Positions 1 to 6,398 of a DNA stretch of 19,796 nt are shown here, in pieces (positions within the stretch are counted from its first letter, which is position 1; each line of letters starts with the position of its first letter). The notes beneath the pieces are model-generated. The model did not search any database. It saw nothing but the letters and a program-made list of their open reading frames with translations, and was not told the origin of the DNA. The position numbers were made by a program, and so were the translations under genes. The stretch is from an uncultured Mollicutes bacterium (GTDB taxonomy: Bacteria; Bacillota_I; Bacilli_A; RFN20; CAG-826), in the NCBI GenBank assembly GCA_900539595.1, contig UQCQ01000022.1, positions 1-19,796 on the forward strand, in the 5' to 3' direction.

Positions 1-68
1 CAAATCAACAAGACCGTCCCGCGTCGACGATGAAAAAACCGTCCACGCGGGACGGTCTTGTTGATTTG
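1..68. repeat. Perfect 23-bp inverted repeat with 22-nt loop
   Basis: Bases 1-23 are the exact reverse complement of bases 46-68, with a 22-nt loop at 24-45. The outer end reads CAAATCAACAAG on both strands and the inner end is GC-rich (CCCGCG). The right arm also supplies one side of a shorter intrinsic terminator at 33-56, so the two structures cannot form together in one RNA. The repeat begins at the first base of the window, so it may extend further left. A fold-back at a contig end is also a known assembly artefact. Confidence 0.85.
33..56 (-). terminator. Intrinsic terminator of rpsF-ssb-rpsR
   Basis: On the minus strand a 7-bp stem ACCGTCC/GGACGGT (plus 50-56 with 38-44) encloses the loop CGCGT and is followed directly by a run of Ts (plus A-tract 33-38). 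It lies about 90 bases beyond the rpsR stop. This is a standard Rho-independent signal for the ribosomal protein operon, nested inside the longer inverted repeat at 1-68. Confidence 0.75.
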
Positions 69-146
69 CTGTTTCGTGTTTCGGGGAGAACGGTCTTCGT
101 ATGAACGAGGAGAATCGCTCTCGTCCTGACACAACACCCATCAAGA

Positions 147-371
147 TTACTTGACGTCGGGAAGCAGACCCATGAAGCGGGCGTTCTTGATCGCCGTGGC
201 GACTTGGCGCTGATACTTGGCGCTGGTGCCGGTGATGGAACGCGGGGCGATCTTGCCGTCGGGTCCAATGAAGCGAGAGAGGGTCTCGACATCTTTGTAG
301 TCGACGTATTTGATCTTGTTCTTCTTAAAATAGCAAACCTTACGGCGTGCACGGGTTTTTCTAAAAGCCAT
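147..371 (-). CDS. rpsR: Small ribosomal subunit protein bS18
   Basis: The 74-residue product is a full-length S18, which binds the 30S platform as a heterodimer with S6. Recognisable family segments are the basic N-terminus with RRKVCYF, then YKDVETLSRFI, the GKI-PRSITGT segment and KYQRQVATAIKNARFMGLLP at the C-terminal end. Only one Cys (residue 13) is present, so this is a zinc-independent form, as in Bacillus. The start is the ATG at 371, with a purine-rich GGAAAGGTAAAG upstream. It is the last gene of the rpsF-ssb-rpsR operon, 26 bases after ssb, and is followed by the terminator at 33-56. The 69-146 stretch downstream holds no gene. Identification is secure. Confidence 0.97.
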   Translation of the reverse strand: MAFRKTRARRKVCYFKKNKIKYVDYKDVETLSRFIGPDGKIAPRSITGTSAKYQRQVATAIKNARFMGLLPDVK

Positions 372-397
372 TGTTCTTTACCTTTCCGGGCAGTTCC

Positions 398-859
398 TTA
401 GAAGGGAAGGTCATCTTCCATCAAAGGATCGAGATTATTGGAAGTCGATGAATTGCCCTGTGGTTTGACCGAGTTGTCCGGCGCGTTATAGGACGAGCCG
501 ACATCCGGGGTATATCCGGAATCGTTCTCCGAAGCACCATTCGAGGCCTTGGGCTCCATGAGCTCAATGCGCTCAGCAACGATTTCGGTGGAAGTCACCT
601 CCACGTTGGAATCCCGACGCGTGTATTTGCGTTGGGTGAGACGACCAACAACGCCAATCAAAGATCCCTTGTGAGTGAACTTCGAGACGACGTCTGCCTG
701 TTTTCCAAAAACGGAAACCGGCATAAAGATGGTGGTCTTTTGACCTCCACGACGCTCATCGGACGCAATGGTGAAGGAAGCCACGGTCATTCCCGAGGTG
801 GTGGAGCGGGTTTCGGGGTCGCGGGTCAGGCGACCAACTAGAACGACATTGTTAAGCAT
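398..859 (-). CDS. ssb: Single-stranded DNA-binding protein
   Basis: The 153-residue product has an N-terminal OB fold (about residues 1-105), beginning MLNNVVLVGRLTRDPE and including the FMPVSVFGKQADVV and GVVGRLTQRKY segments. A flexible Asn/Ser/Gly/Pro-rich linker follows, and the protein ends in the acidic tip DPLMEDDLPF, the peptide SSB uses to recruit replication and repair partners. Size and layout are typical of tetrameric bacterial SSB. The ATG at 859 is preceded by a strong AGGAGG site. The gene lies 18 bases after rpsF and 26 before rpsR, the conserved bacterial order, so it is expected to be co-transcribed and subject to the same S6:S18 leader control. Confidence 0.97.
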   Translation of the reverse strand: MLNNVVLVGRLTRDPETRSTTSGMTVASFTIASDERRGGQKTTIFMPVSVFGKQADVVSKFTHKGSLIGVVGRLTQRKYTRRDSNVEVTSTEIVAERIELMEPKASNGASENDSGYTPDVGSSYNAPDNSVKPQGNSSTSNNLDPLMEDDLPF

Positions 860-877
860 GTGTTATCCTCCTGCTGC

Positions 878-1165
878 TTAGTCTTTATCAACGGTGATAA
901 GGAAACGGATAACAAGATTGTCGAGACGGATCAAACGCTTGAATTCTTCAAGGCAGGCATTGTCGGCAGAGATCTTTTCGACAACGTAGAAGCCTTTCTT
1001 CAAATCGTGGATCGGGCTCGCAAACTCACGGACTCCCATCTCCTTGCTGTCACGAACAACGCCTTTGTTGTCGGTGAGGATCTTGTGGAGTTTTTCAATT
1101 TCAGCCTTTCTGCTGGCATCATCGAGATCCGCAGAGAGAATGAACATGAGTTCATATTTTCCCAT
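878..1165 (-). CDS. rpsF: Small ribosomal subunit protein bS6
   Basis: The 95-residue product starts MGKYELMFILSADLDD and ends NLVIRFLITVDKD, the first and last strands of the S6 ferredoxin-like fold. S6 pairs with S18 to bind the central domain of 16S rRNA. The frame stays open upstream to 1252, but the ATG at 1165 is chosen because a near-perfect AGGAGGTG lies 8 bases before it and because S6 proteins start at this motif. It is the first gene of the operon, with the promoter at 1258-1286 and a structured leader between. The extra upstream codons would begin at about the predicted transcription start, which also argues against the longer form. Confidence 0.96.
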   Translation of the reverse strand: MGKYELMFILSADLDDASRKAEIEKLHKILTDNKGVVRDSKEMGVREFASPIHDLKKGFYVVEKISADNACLEEFKRLIRLDNLVIRFLITVDKD

Positions 1166-1179
1166 AGTGTTTGCACCTC

Positions 1180-1251
1180 CTAATTTCGGTCTAGGGTCGT
1201 ATCGAAATCGTACGACCATAGAAGTGTGTGCCGTATCCTTCAAAAACGGCA
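1180..1251 (-). promoter_or_regulatory. Probable S6:S18 autoregulatory leader of rpsF
   Basis: The roughly 85-nt 5' UTR between the promoter and rpsF folds strongly on the minus strand. A GCCGT/ACGGC hairpin lies at about 1230-1250. A second hairpin has a 7-bp stem GGTCGTA/TACGACC (plus 1211-1217 with 1195-1201), extended by CTA/TAG after one mismatch. A CCG triplet follows on the 3' side (plus 1187-1189), just before the ribosome-binding site. Known rpsF leaders bind the S6:S18 complex through a CCG box next to a stable hairpin, imitating the 16S rRNA site. The match here is by position and shape, not by a covariance model. Confidence 0.5.
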
Positions 1252-1257
1252 AACGCC

Positions 1258-1286
1258 ATTATAAAGGGGGTAAGGGGGATAATCAA
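1258..1286 (-). promoter_or_regulatory. Sigma-A-type promoter of rpsF-ssb-rpsR
   Basis: On the minus strand there is a perfect TATAAT (plus 1258-1263) and TTGATT (plus 1281-1286), separated by exactly 17 bases. Transcription would start near 1251, giving a leader of about 85 bases before the rpsF start codon. This is the best promoter match in the window and fits a highly expressed ribosomal operon. Confidence 0.8.
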
Positions 1287-1321
1287 TCTTGGACTTTACC
1301 AATTTGCTTCCTTTCATCTAA

Positions 1322-1358
1322 TGAGACGACCTCGTGCCCATAACAAGAAGTCGCCTCA
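1322..1358 (-). other. 12-bp hairpin upstream of the rpsF promoter
   Basis: Arms 1322-1333 and 1347-1358 pair over 12 positions around a 13-nt loop. The two imperfect positions are G-U wobbles if the minus strand is transcribed but A-C mismatches on the plus strand, which favours a minus-strand RNA. No T-run follows on either strand, so it is not a normal terminator. It lies between the lysS terminator and the rpsF promoter. The rest of 1359-1474 is AT-rich and shows no gene or clear signal. Confidence 0.45.
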
Positions 1359-1474
1359 CTATTTCTATAACCAAAAAAAGGGGAATTATGACGAAACTTG
1401 TTTCCAAATTTTAGGGTTAAAATGTAAATTTTTTATCTAATTTCTTCGATAAAATCTGGATAATTTGAAGTGAC

Positions 1475-1503
1475 AAAAAATGCCACATTGCGTGGCATTT
1501 TTT
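1475..1503 (-). terminator. Intrinsic terminator of lysS (symmetrical)
   Basis: AAAAAATGCCAC and GTGGCATTTTTT form a perfect 12-bp inverted repeat around a 5-nt loop (ATTGC), giving a TGCCAC/GTGGCA stem flanked by A- and T-tracts on both strands. It begins 16 bases after the lysS stop. It could work in both directions, but only minus-strand genes are seen here. Confidence 0.85.
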
Positions 1504-1519
1504 GAATGGCTTTTCGGCC

Positions 1520-3007
1520 TTATTTTTCGTCCTTCATCGTCGGGAAGAGAAGGACTTCGCGGATGTTTTGCACATTGCAGAAGAGCATGCAGGTGCGGTC
1601 AATGCCGACCCCGATTCCTCCCGCGGGAGGCATGCCATACTTCAAAGCATCGAGGAAGGTATAGTCAATGTCGTTGGCTTCTTCATCTCCGCGATTTCTC
1701 GCGGCAAGCTGGGCTTGGAAACGTTCCATTTGATCGAAGGGGTTATTGAGCTCGCTGTAGGAATTGCCAAACTCAAACCCACCGATGAAGAATTCGAAAC
1801 GTTCGACAAAACGAGGATCCGCACATTTCTTGGTAAGCGGAGAAACTTCGATCGGGTAGGTGTGAATGAACGTCGGTTGGACGAGACTCTTTTCCACGAA
1901 TTCATCAAAGAAGGCCTGCATGATGTAACCGGTGCTGTTCCAGCTCTTTTGGAGGGGGACGTTATGTTCTTTGGCGAGTTCAACGGCGTCTTCAAACGAG
2001 ATATCGTCGGTGAAGTCGATGCCAGTTTTTTCTTTGATGGCTTCGGCCATGGAAATCCAGCGGAAGGGTTTGGAGAAATCGATTTCGATATCACCCCATT
2101 GAATTTTGTCTTTGCCACAGATTTTCTCGGCAAGGTCTTTGAAGAGTCCTTCCGTCCATTCTCTCATGGATTGAAGGTCGCCATAGGCTTGATAGAGCTC
2201 AATGGTCGTGAATTCGGGGTTATGACGGACATCAATTCCTTCGTTACGGAAGATGCGCCCGATTTCATAAACGCGGTCGATGCCGCCAATCATCGCTTTC
2301 TTGAGGTTCAATTCCGTCGCAATGCGGAGATAGAAATCCTTATCCAAGGCGTTGTGGTGTGTGATGAACGGACGGGCCGAGGCGCCACCGGCAATCGGAG
2401 ACAAAACCGGGGTTTCGACTTCGAGGAATCCAAGGTTATCGCAATAGCGGCGAATCTCAGAAAGAATGCGAGAACGGGTAATAGCGACTTTACGGGAGTC
2501 TTCGTTGACGATCATATCGACGTAACGATGACGGAAACGCTCTTCCGGATCGGTTAAGCCATGGAATTTTTCAGGCAACGGCTTCAAACATTTGGACAAA
2601 TGGGTGTAATGCTCCACGTGAATGGTGAGCTCGCCGGTTTGGGATTTCATCAAAGTGCCTTCTAATCCGGCAACGTCGCCTAAATCCGACAATTTGAAAA
2701 CCTTGTAGTTCTCTTCTCCAACGGATTGAAGACCAATCCAAAATTGGATGGAACCATATTCGTCGTGGATGTTGCCGAAGGCGGCTTTACCCATCTTACG
2801 GAGGGCCATTAAGCGTCCAGCCACATTGACTTTGATGGCTTTTTCTTTGAGTTCTTCGGCACTCAATTCACCGTAATTGGCACGGAGGTCGCGGATTTGG
2901 TCTTTCCAGTCATAACGACTGCCAAACGGATCCACGCCGAGTTCGCGATAACGAGGAAGCTTATCGATACGAGCTTTCTCTTGGTCAGTTAATTTTTCTT
3001 CGATCAT
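1520..3007 (-). CDS. lysS: Lysine--tRNA ligase, class II
   Basis: This 495-residue enzyme charges tRNA-Lys with lysine in the cytoplasm. An N-terminal OB-fold anticodon-binding domain covers about residues 60-145 (VNVAGRLMALRKMGKAAF). It is followed by the class II core: the RHRYVDMIVN segment near 160, motif 2 at about 250-266 (RIFRNEGIDVRHNPEFT) and motif 3 at about 464-475 (GIGVGIDRTCML), ending with REVLLFPTMK. Length is normal. The ATG at 3007 has AAGGGGG about 8 bases upstream. It follows the glyA terminator and has its own terminator at 1475-1503, so it may have its own promoter in 3008-3052, where only a weak TAAGAT -10 is seen. No T-box leader is visible. In Bacillus lysS also lies downstream of ftsH and a dus gene. 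Confidence 0.97.
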   Translation of the reverse strand: MIEEKLTDQEKARIDKLPRYRELGVDPFGSRYDWKDQIRDLRANYGELSAEELKEKAIKVNVAGRLMALRKMGKAAFGNIHDEYGSIQFWIGLQSVGEENYKVFKLSDLGDVAGLEGTLMKSQTGELTIHVEHYTHLSKCLKPLPEKFHGLTDPEERFRHRYVDMIVNEDSRKVAITRSRILSEIRRYCDNLGFLEVETPVLSPIAGGASARPFITHHNALDKDFYLRIATELNLKKAMIGGIDRVYEIGRIFRNEGIDVRHNPEFTTIELYQAYGDLQSMREWTEGLFKDLAEKICGKDKIQWGDIEIDFSKPFRWISMAEAIKEKTGIDFTDDISFEDAVELAKEHNVPLQKSWNSTGYIMQAFFDEFVEKSLVQPTFIHTYPIEVSPLTKKCADPRFVERFEFFIGGFEFGNSYSELNNPFDQMERFQAQLAARNRGDEEANDIDYTFLDALKYGMPPAGGIGVGIDRTCMLFCNVQNIREVLLFPTMKDEK

Positions 3008-3052
3008 GTTGTCGTCCCCCTTATGGGCGAAGGTATCTTACTCTAGTTCATG

Positions 3053-3077
3053 AAAAAAGGGAACGCGTAGCGGTCCC
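3053..3077 (-). terminator. Intrinsic terminator of glyA
   Basis: On the minus strand GGGACCGC-TAC-GCGTTCCC (plus 3059-3077) forms a stem with one internal mismatch and is followed by six Ts (plus A-tract 3053-3058). It starts 14 bases past the glyA stop and ends about 45 bases before the lysS start codon. It could also allow partial read-through into lysS. Confidence 0.8.
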
Positions 3078-3090
3078 TGTTTCTCCGTTT

Positions 3091-4341
3091 TTAGGCGTGA
3101 GGCTGATGCAAATTGGTGACGTCTTTCCACGAATTCGTGATACCACGTACCTCTTCTTTGAGCTTTTCGGCGTCTTTTTCCTGTCCCGATAAGCAAGCGT
3201 AAATCAGACGAGCGATTTGACGGGCTTGAGCCTCGCTGCAACCGCGAGTGGTGGCCGCGGCAAACCCGATACGAAGGCCAGAGCATTCGCTAGGTTTCAA
3301 GGTATCCCCGTGAATCATGTTCTTGTTCGTGGTAATTCCGATCTCTTCCAAACGGGCTTGCGCTTCTTTTCCCGTGATTCCAAAGGAAGCCAAAACATTC
3401 AGCAGGAACAAGTGATTATCCGTTCCGCTGACCGAACAGCCGAGAGAACGAAGTTCATCGTCGCAGGCTTTGGTATTGGTTAATACTTGGGCCATATATT
3501 CCCGGAAAGCAGGCTGCAAATCTTCACCAAAACAAGCGGCTTTTGCGGCGATAATGTGTTCTAACGGGCCACCCTGGGTATAGGGGAACACCGCGCTTTT
3601 GATGGGTTTGATCCATTTCTCGTCATTCGTAAGAATCATGCCTCCACGGGGCCCACGGAGGGTCTTATGCGTCGTGGTGGTCACGATATCGGCGTAGAGG
3701 CAAGGATTCTGGGTTAATCCCGCGGCAATGATGCCCGCGATATGAGCCATATCCACCATGAAATAGCAATGGATTGGCGAATGAGCGTTATGGCGGTCTA
3801 CGAGTTCACGCAATGCCTTGAAATCAATCTCATAGGGGTAGGCGCTATAGCCAGCCAAAAGGAGGTTGGGATTCTCTTTCTCTAGGCATTCTTCGATGAT
3901 GGCTAAATCCAAATGTCCATCTTCTCCCAAGGGGTAGTGGACAAAATGATAGGTTTGAGCGGAGAAGGATACAGGGGACCCGTGGGTTAAATGACCGCCG
4001 TCATTGAGGATTAAAGAAAGAACTTTATCCCCCGGTTTAAGCAAGACGTGATAAGCGGCAAAATTAGCTTGGGAACCGCTATGGGGTTGGACGTTGGCAT
4101 AAAGGCAATGGAACAATTTTTGTGCTCTCTCGGCAGCGAGGTTTTCCGCCTCATCCACGCAACGGCACCCTCCATAATAGCGATGAGCAGGGTACCCTTC
4201 CGCATATTTGGCCATCAAAATGCTTCCGCTAGCCTCATAGACGTCTTTGGAGGGGTAATTCTCGCTGGCAATAAGCTCAATGCCATTATTTTGCCGTTGC
4301 TTTTCTTCTTCGAAAATTCGTTCTAAAACTTTGTCTTCCAT
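3091..4341 (-). CDS. glyA: Serine hydroxymethyltransferase
   Basis: This 416-residue PLP enzyme interconverts serine and glycine while loading tetrahydrofolate with a one-carbon unit. Family marks are the ELIASENYPS segment near residue 22, YAEGYPAHRYYGG near 46, and the PLP-binding lysine at about residue 226 in TTTTHKTLRGPRGG. The C-terminal SGLRIGFAAATTRG resembles the usual RIGTPAxTTRG with local changes. The frame is open to 4401, but the ATG at 4341 is preferred: it has GAGGA about 9 bases upstream and gives the family's normal N-terminus. The longer form would add 20 unrelated residues and overlap the promoter. The gene has its own promoter candidate and terminator, so it is probably monocistronic. 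Confidence 0.97.
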   Translation of the reverse strand: MEDKVLERIFEEEKQRQNNGIELIASENYPSKDVYEASGSILMAKYAEGYPAHRYYGGCRCVDEAENLAAERAQKLFHCLYANVQPHSGSQANFAAYHVLLKPGDKVLSLILNDGGHLTHGSPVSFSAQTYHFVHYPLGEDGHLDLAIIEECLEKENPNLLLAGYSAYPYEIDFKALRELVDRHNAHSPIHCYFMVDMAHIAGIIAAGLTQNPCLYADIVTTTTHKTLRGPRGGMILTNDEKWIKPIKSAVFPYTQGGPLEHIIAAKAACFGEDLQPAFREYMAQVLTNTKACDDELRSLGCSVSGTDNHLFLLNVLASFGITGKEAQARLEEIGITTNKNMIHGDTLKPSECSGLRIGFAAATTRGCSEAQARQIARLIYACLSGQEKDAEKLKEEVRGITNSWKDVTNLHQPHA

Positions 4342-4364
4342 GGTGAGTTGTCCTCGTTTCCAAC

Positions 4365-4393
4365 ATTGTATTCGCAATGGAAGAAAATGGAAA
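4365..4393 (-). promoter_or_regulatory. Candidate glyA promoter
   Basis: On the minus strand TACAAT (5 of 6 to the -10 consensus; plus 4365-4370) and TTTCCA (4 of 6 to the -35; plus 4388-4393) are 17 bases apart. It lies just after the exporter terminator and would give a leader of only about 17 bases, containing the ribosome-binding site GAGGA. Confidence 0.5.
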
Positions 4394-4401
4394 TGAGCCA
4401 A

Positions 4402-4446
4402 AAGAAAAAGCGGTATACACCGAATAAATTCGAAGGTGAATACCGC
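4402..4446 (-). terminator. Intrinsic terminator of the marR-ABC operon
   Basis: On the minus strand GCGGTAT/ATACCGC (7 bp), a T-T mismatch and CACC/GGTG form a long stem (plus 4410-4446), followed by a T-rich tract (TTTTTCTT; plus 4402-4409). It begins 14 bases after the second ABC gene and separates the exporter operon from glyA. Confidence 0.8.
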
Positions 4447-4460
4447 GATTTTTCTTCACT

Positions 4461-6398
4461 TTATTCGGTCGCTTTTCCGCCGGTATAAAGCTGATAATAT
4501 TTGCCTTTTTCTTCTAGTAGCGATTCATGGGATCCACGTTCGATGATTCGACCGTTTTCTAGAACTATGATGACATCCGAATTTTGAACCGTGGACAAAC
4601 GGTGAGCGATGACGAAGACGGTACGCCCCTTCATAATCGCATCCATCCCCTGTTGAACCAGCTTTTCGGTGCGGCTATCGATGGAGGAGGTCGCTTCATC
4701 CAGAATCAGAATCGGAGGATTCGCACAGGCGGCGCGAGCAATCGAAATCAGCTGGCGTTGACCTTGGGACAAACCTGCCCCCGCCCCGTGCAGTAAGGTG
4801 TCATAGCCTTGCGGCAACATGCGAATAAAGTTATCCGCGTTGGCCAATTTTGCCGCGTGAACCACTTCCTCATCCGTGGCGTTGGGGTTGCCGTAACGGA
4901 TATTGTCCTTCACGGTTCCGGTGAAAAGATTCGTATCCTGCAAAACCATGCCGATTGCAATTCGGAGGTCATGCTTTTTGATTTTATTGATGTTGATGTC
5001 GTCGATGCGGATTTTGCCGTCGGCGATGTCATAGAAGCGGGACAGGAGGTTGGTAATCGTGGTTTTCCCTGCTCCAGTCGGCCCAACAAACGCCACCTTC
5101 TGGCCCGGTTCGGCATAAAGGGTGATGTTATGGAGAACCGTCTTTTCGGGGACGTAGCCAAAGTCCACATCGTACATATTGACCTTGCCTTTCATCCACG
5201 TATAAGTCGTTTCCGATCCATCCGAATGGGGATGCTTCCACGCCCATTTTCCCGTATACGTATCGCTTTCTTTTGGATTTCCATTCGCATCTTTGCTAGC
5301 ACGCACCAGGGTGACATAGCCTTCGTCGATTTCACTCGGCTCGTCCATAATCCCAAAGATGCGGGAGGCTCCAGCCATTGCCATGACAAGGAAGTTAATT
5401 TGGTTTGCAATCATCATAATCGGCATGGTGAAGGAACGCCCTAACCCCAGGAAGGAAACGATGACGCCGACGCCAATCGTCGGCCACGAGAAGGCGATGC
5501 CGATTCCGCCTAGCAAAACGATCGTGCAGTAAAGCAAATTCGAGATGTTGTTCACGACCGGTCCAAGAATGGAAGAGAAGCGCTGTGCCTGGGTTGTAAA
5601 CATGCAAAGCTCTTCATTCAATTCATCAAAGCCCGCTTCCGCCGCTTTTTCGTGATTGAAGACTTTGATAACCTTCTGACCACTAACCATCTCTTCGACG
5701 TATCCATCCACTTTCCCTAACGCCACTTGCTGACCGACAAAGAAATGGGTGGAGCGTTTGGTGATGAACAAAACAATGGCGACAATAATAACGGTGAAGC
5801 CCAACACGATGAGCAATAACACCCAGCTCGTCATGATCATGGCAACAAGGGCAACAATCATGGTGACAATCGAATTCACAAGCATCGGCACGACGCGGGA
5901 AGTCATTTCACGCAGCGTATCGATGTCGTTGGTATAAACCGACATGATGTCACCATGGGAACGGGAATCAAAATAACGCAAAGGAAGGGTTTCCATATGC
6001 GAGAACACACCATCACGAATCCGTTTTTGGGTTCCCTGGCCAATCGTAGAAACCATTAACTGATACCCATAGGTGGCCAAAACACCAATCAAATAGATCC
6101 CCATCATGATGAAGATGGCCGTGCCAAAATCAGGCGGTAAGAAGGAAAGCAAAGGCGAATTTGAGGCCACAAGTTCGCTTTCTTTTCCTAACATCAATAA
6201 GACGTAGTGGCCAACAACGATTTGGCCCGTGAATAAAGAGCCAACGACGCCAGCAATCGCGCTAACGATGATAAGTAAGGCCGCGCAAGGCATTTGCCAG
6301 GGGTAATAACGGATCATCATTTTGAAAAGACGACCCATTAAAGAGAAGCTTTGCTTTAACGATAATTTTGGGCCTTTGCCCATCTTTTTACTCGGCAT
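4461..6398 (-). CDS. Heterodimeric ABC exporter, catalytic half
   Basis: The 645-residue product is a type IV (ABCB-like) half-transporter: a six-helix membrane domain (about 30-345), then a nucleotide-binding domain (about 405-640). The nucleotide-binding motifs are Walker A GPTGAGKT (439-446), Q-loop near 487, Walker B ILILDE with the catalytic Glu at 568, and switch His 599. The signature is LSQGQ (543-547) instead of LSGGQ. In TM287/288-like pairs the half with LSQGQ keeps the catalytic residues, as here. About 45 extra residues (HPHSDGSETTYTW region, 355-402) lie between the domains. The start is the ATG at 6398, with GGAGGAGGTG 6 bases before it. A TTG at 6416 lies at that ribosome-binding site and is rejected. 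It overlaps the partner gene by 11 bases. The substrate cannot be read from sequence; a drug, lipid or peptide is possible. Confidence 0.9.
   Translation of the reverse strand: MPSKKMGKGPKLSLKQSFSLMGRLFKMMIRYYPWQMPCAALLIIVSAIAGVVGSLFTGQIVVGHYVLLMLGKESELVASNSPLLSFLPPDFGTAIFIMMGIYLIGVLATYGYQLMVSTIGQGTQKRIRDGVFSHMETLPLRYFDSRSHGDIMSVYTNDIDTLREMTSRVVPMLVNSIVTMIVALVAMIMTSWVLLLIVLGFTVIIVAIVLFITKRSTHFFVGQQVALGKVDGYVEEMVSGQKVIKVFNHEKAAEAGFDELNEELCMFTTQAQRFSSILGPVVNNISNLLYCTIVLLGGIGIAFSWPTIGVGVIVSFLGLGRSFTMPIMMIANQINFLVMAMAGASRIFGIMDEPSEIDEGYVTLVRASKDANGNPKESDTYTGKWAWKHPHSDGSETTYTWMKGKVNMYDVDFGYVPEKTVLHNITLYAEPGQKVAFVGPTGAGKTTITNLLSRFYDIADGKIRIDDININKIKKHDLRIAIGMVLQDTNLFTGTVKDNIRYGNPNATDEEVVHAAKLANADNFIRMLPQGYDTLLHGAGAGLSQGQRQLISIARAACANPPILILDEATSSIDSRTEKLVQQGMDAIMKGRTVFVIAHRLSTVQNSDVIIVLENGRIIERGSHESLLEEKGKYYQLYTGGKATE

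Noticed and set aside
5..352. Minus-strand 115-codon frame at the left end
   Set aside because: Overlaps rpsR out of frame and runs through the inverted repeat; low-complexity Arg/Ser/Pro translation.
1502..2557. Plus-strand open frame of 351 codons
   Set aside because: Lies entirely antisense to lysS, which has all class II motifs; the product resembles no family, and long antisense frames arise from this genome's codon usage.
3008..3090. T-box or lysine riboswitch upstream of lysS
   Set aside because: The 83-base gap holds only the glyA terminator and a ribosome-binding site; there is no room for, and no core motif of, either element.
4809..5444. Plus-strand open frame of 211 codons
   Set aside because: Antisense to the nucleotide-binding half of an ABC gene; no ribosome-binding site or recognisable domain.
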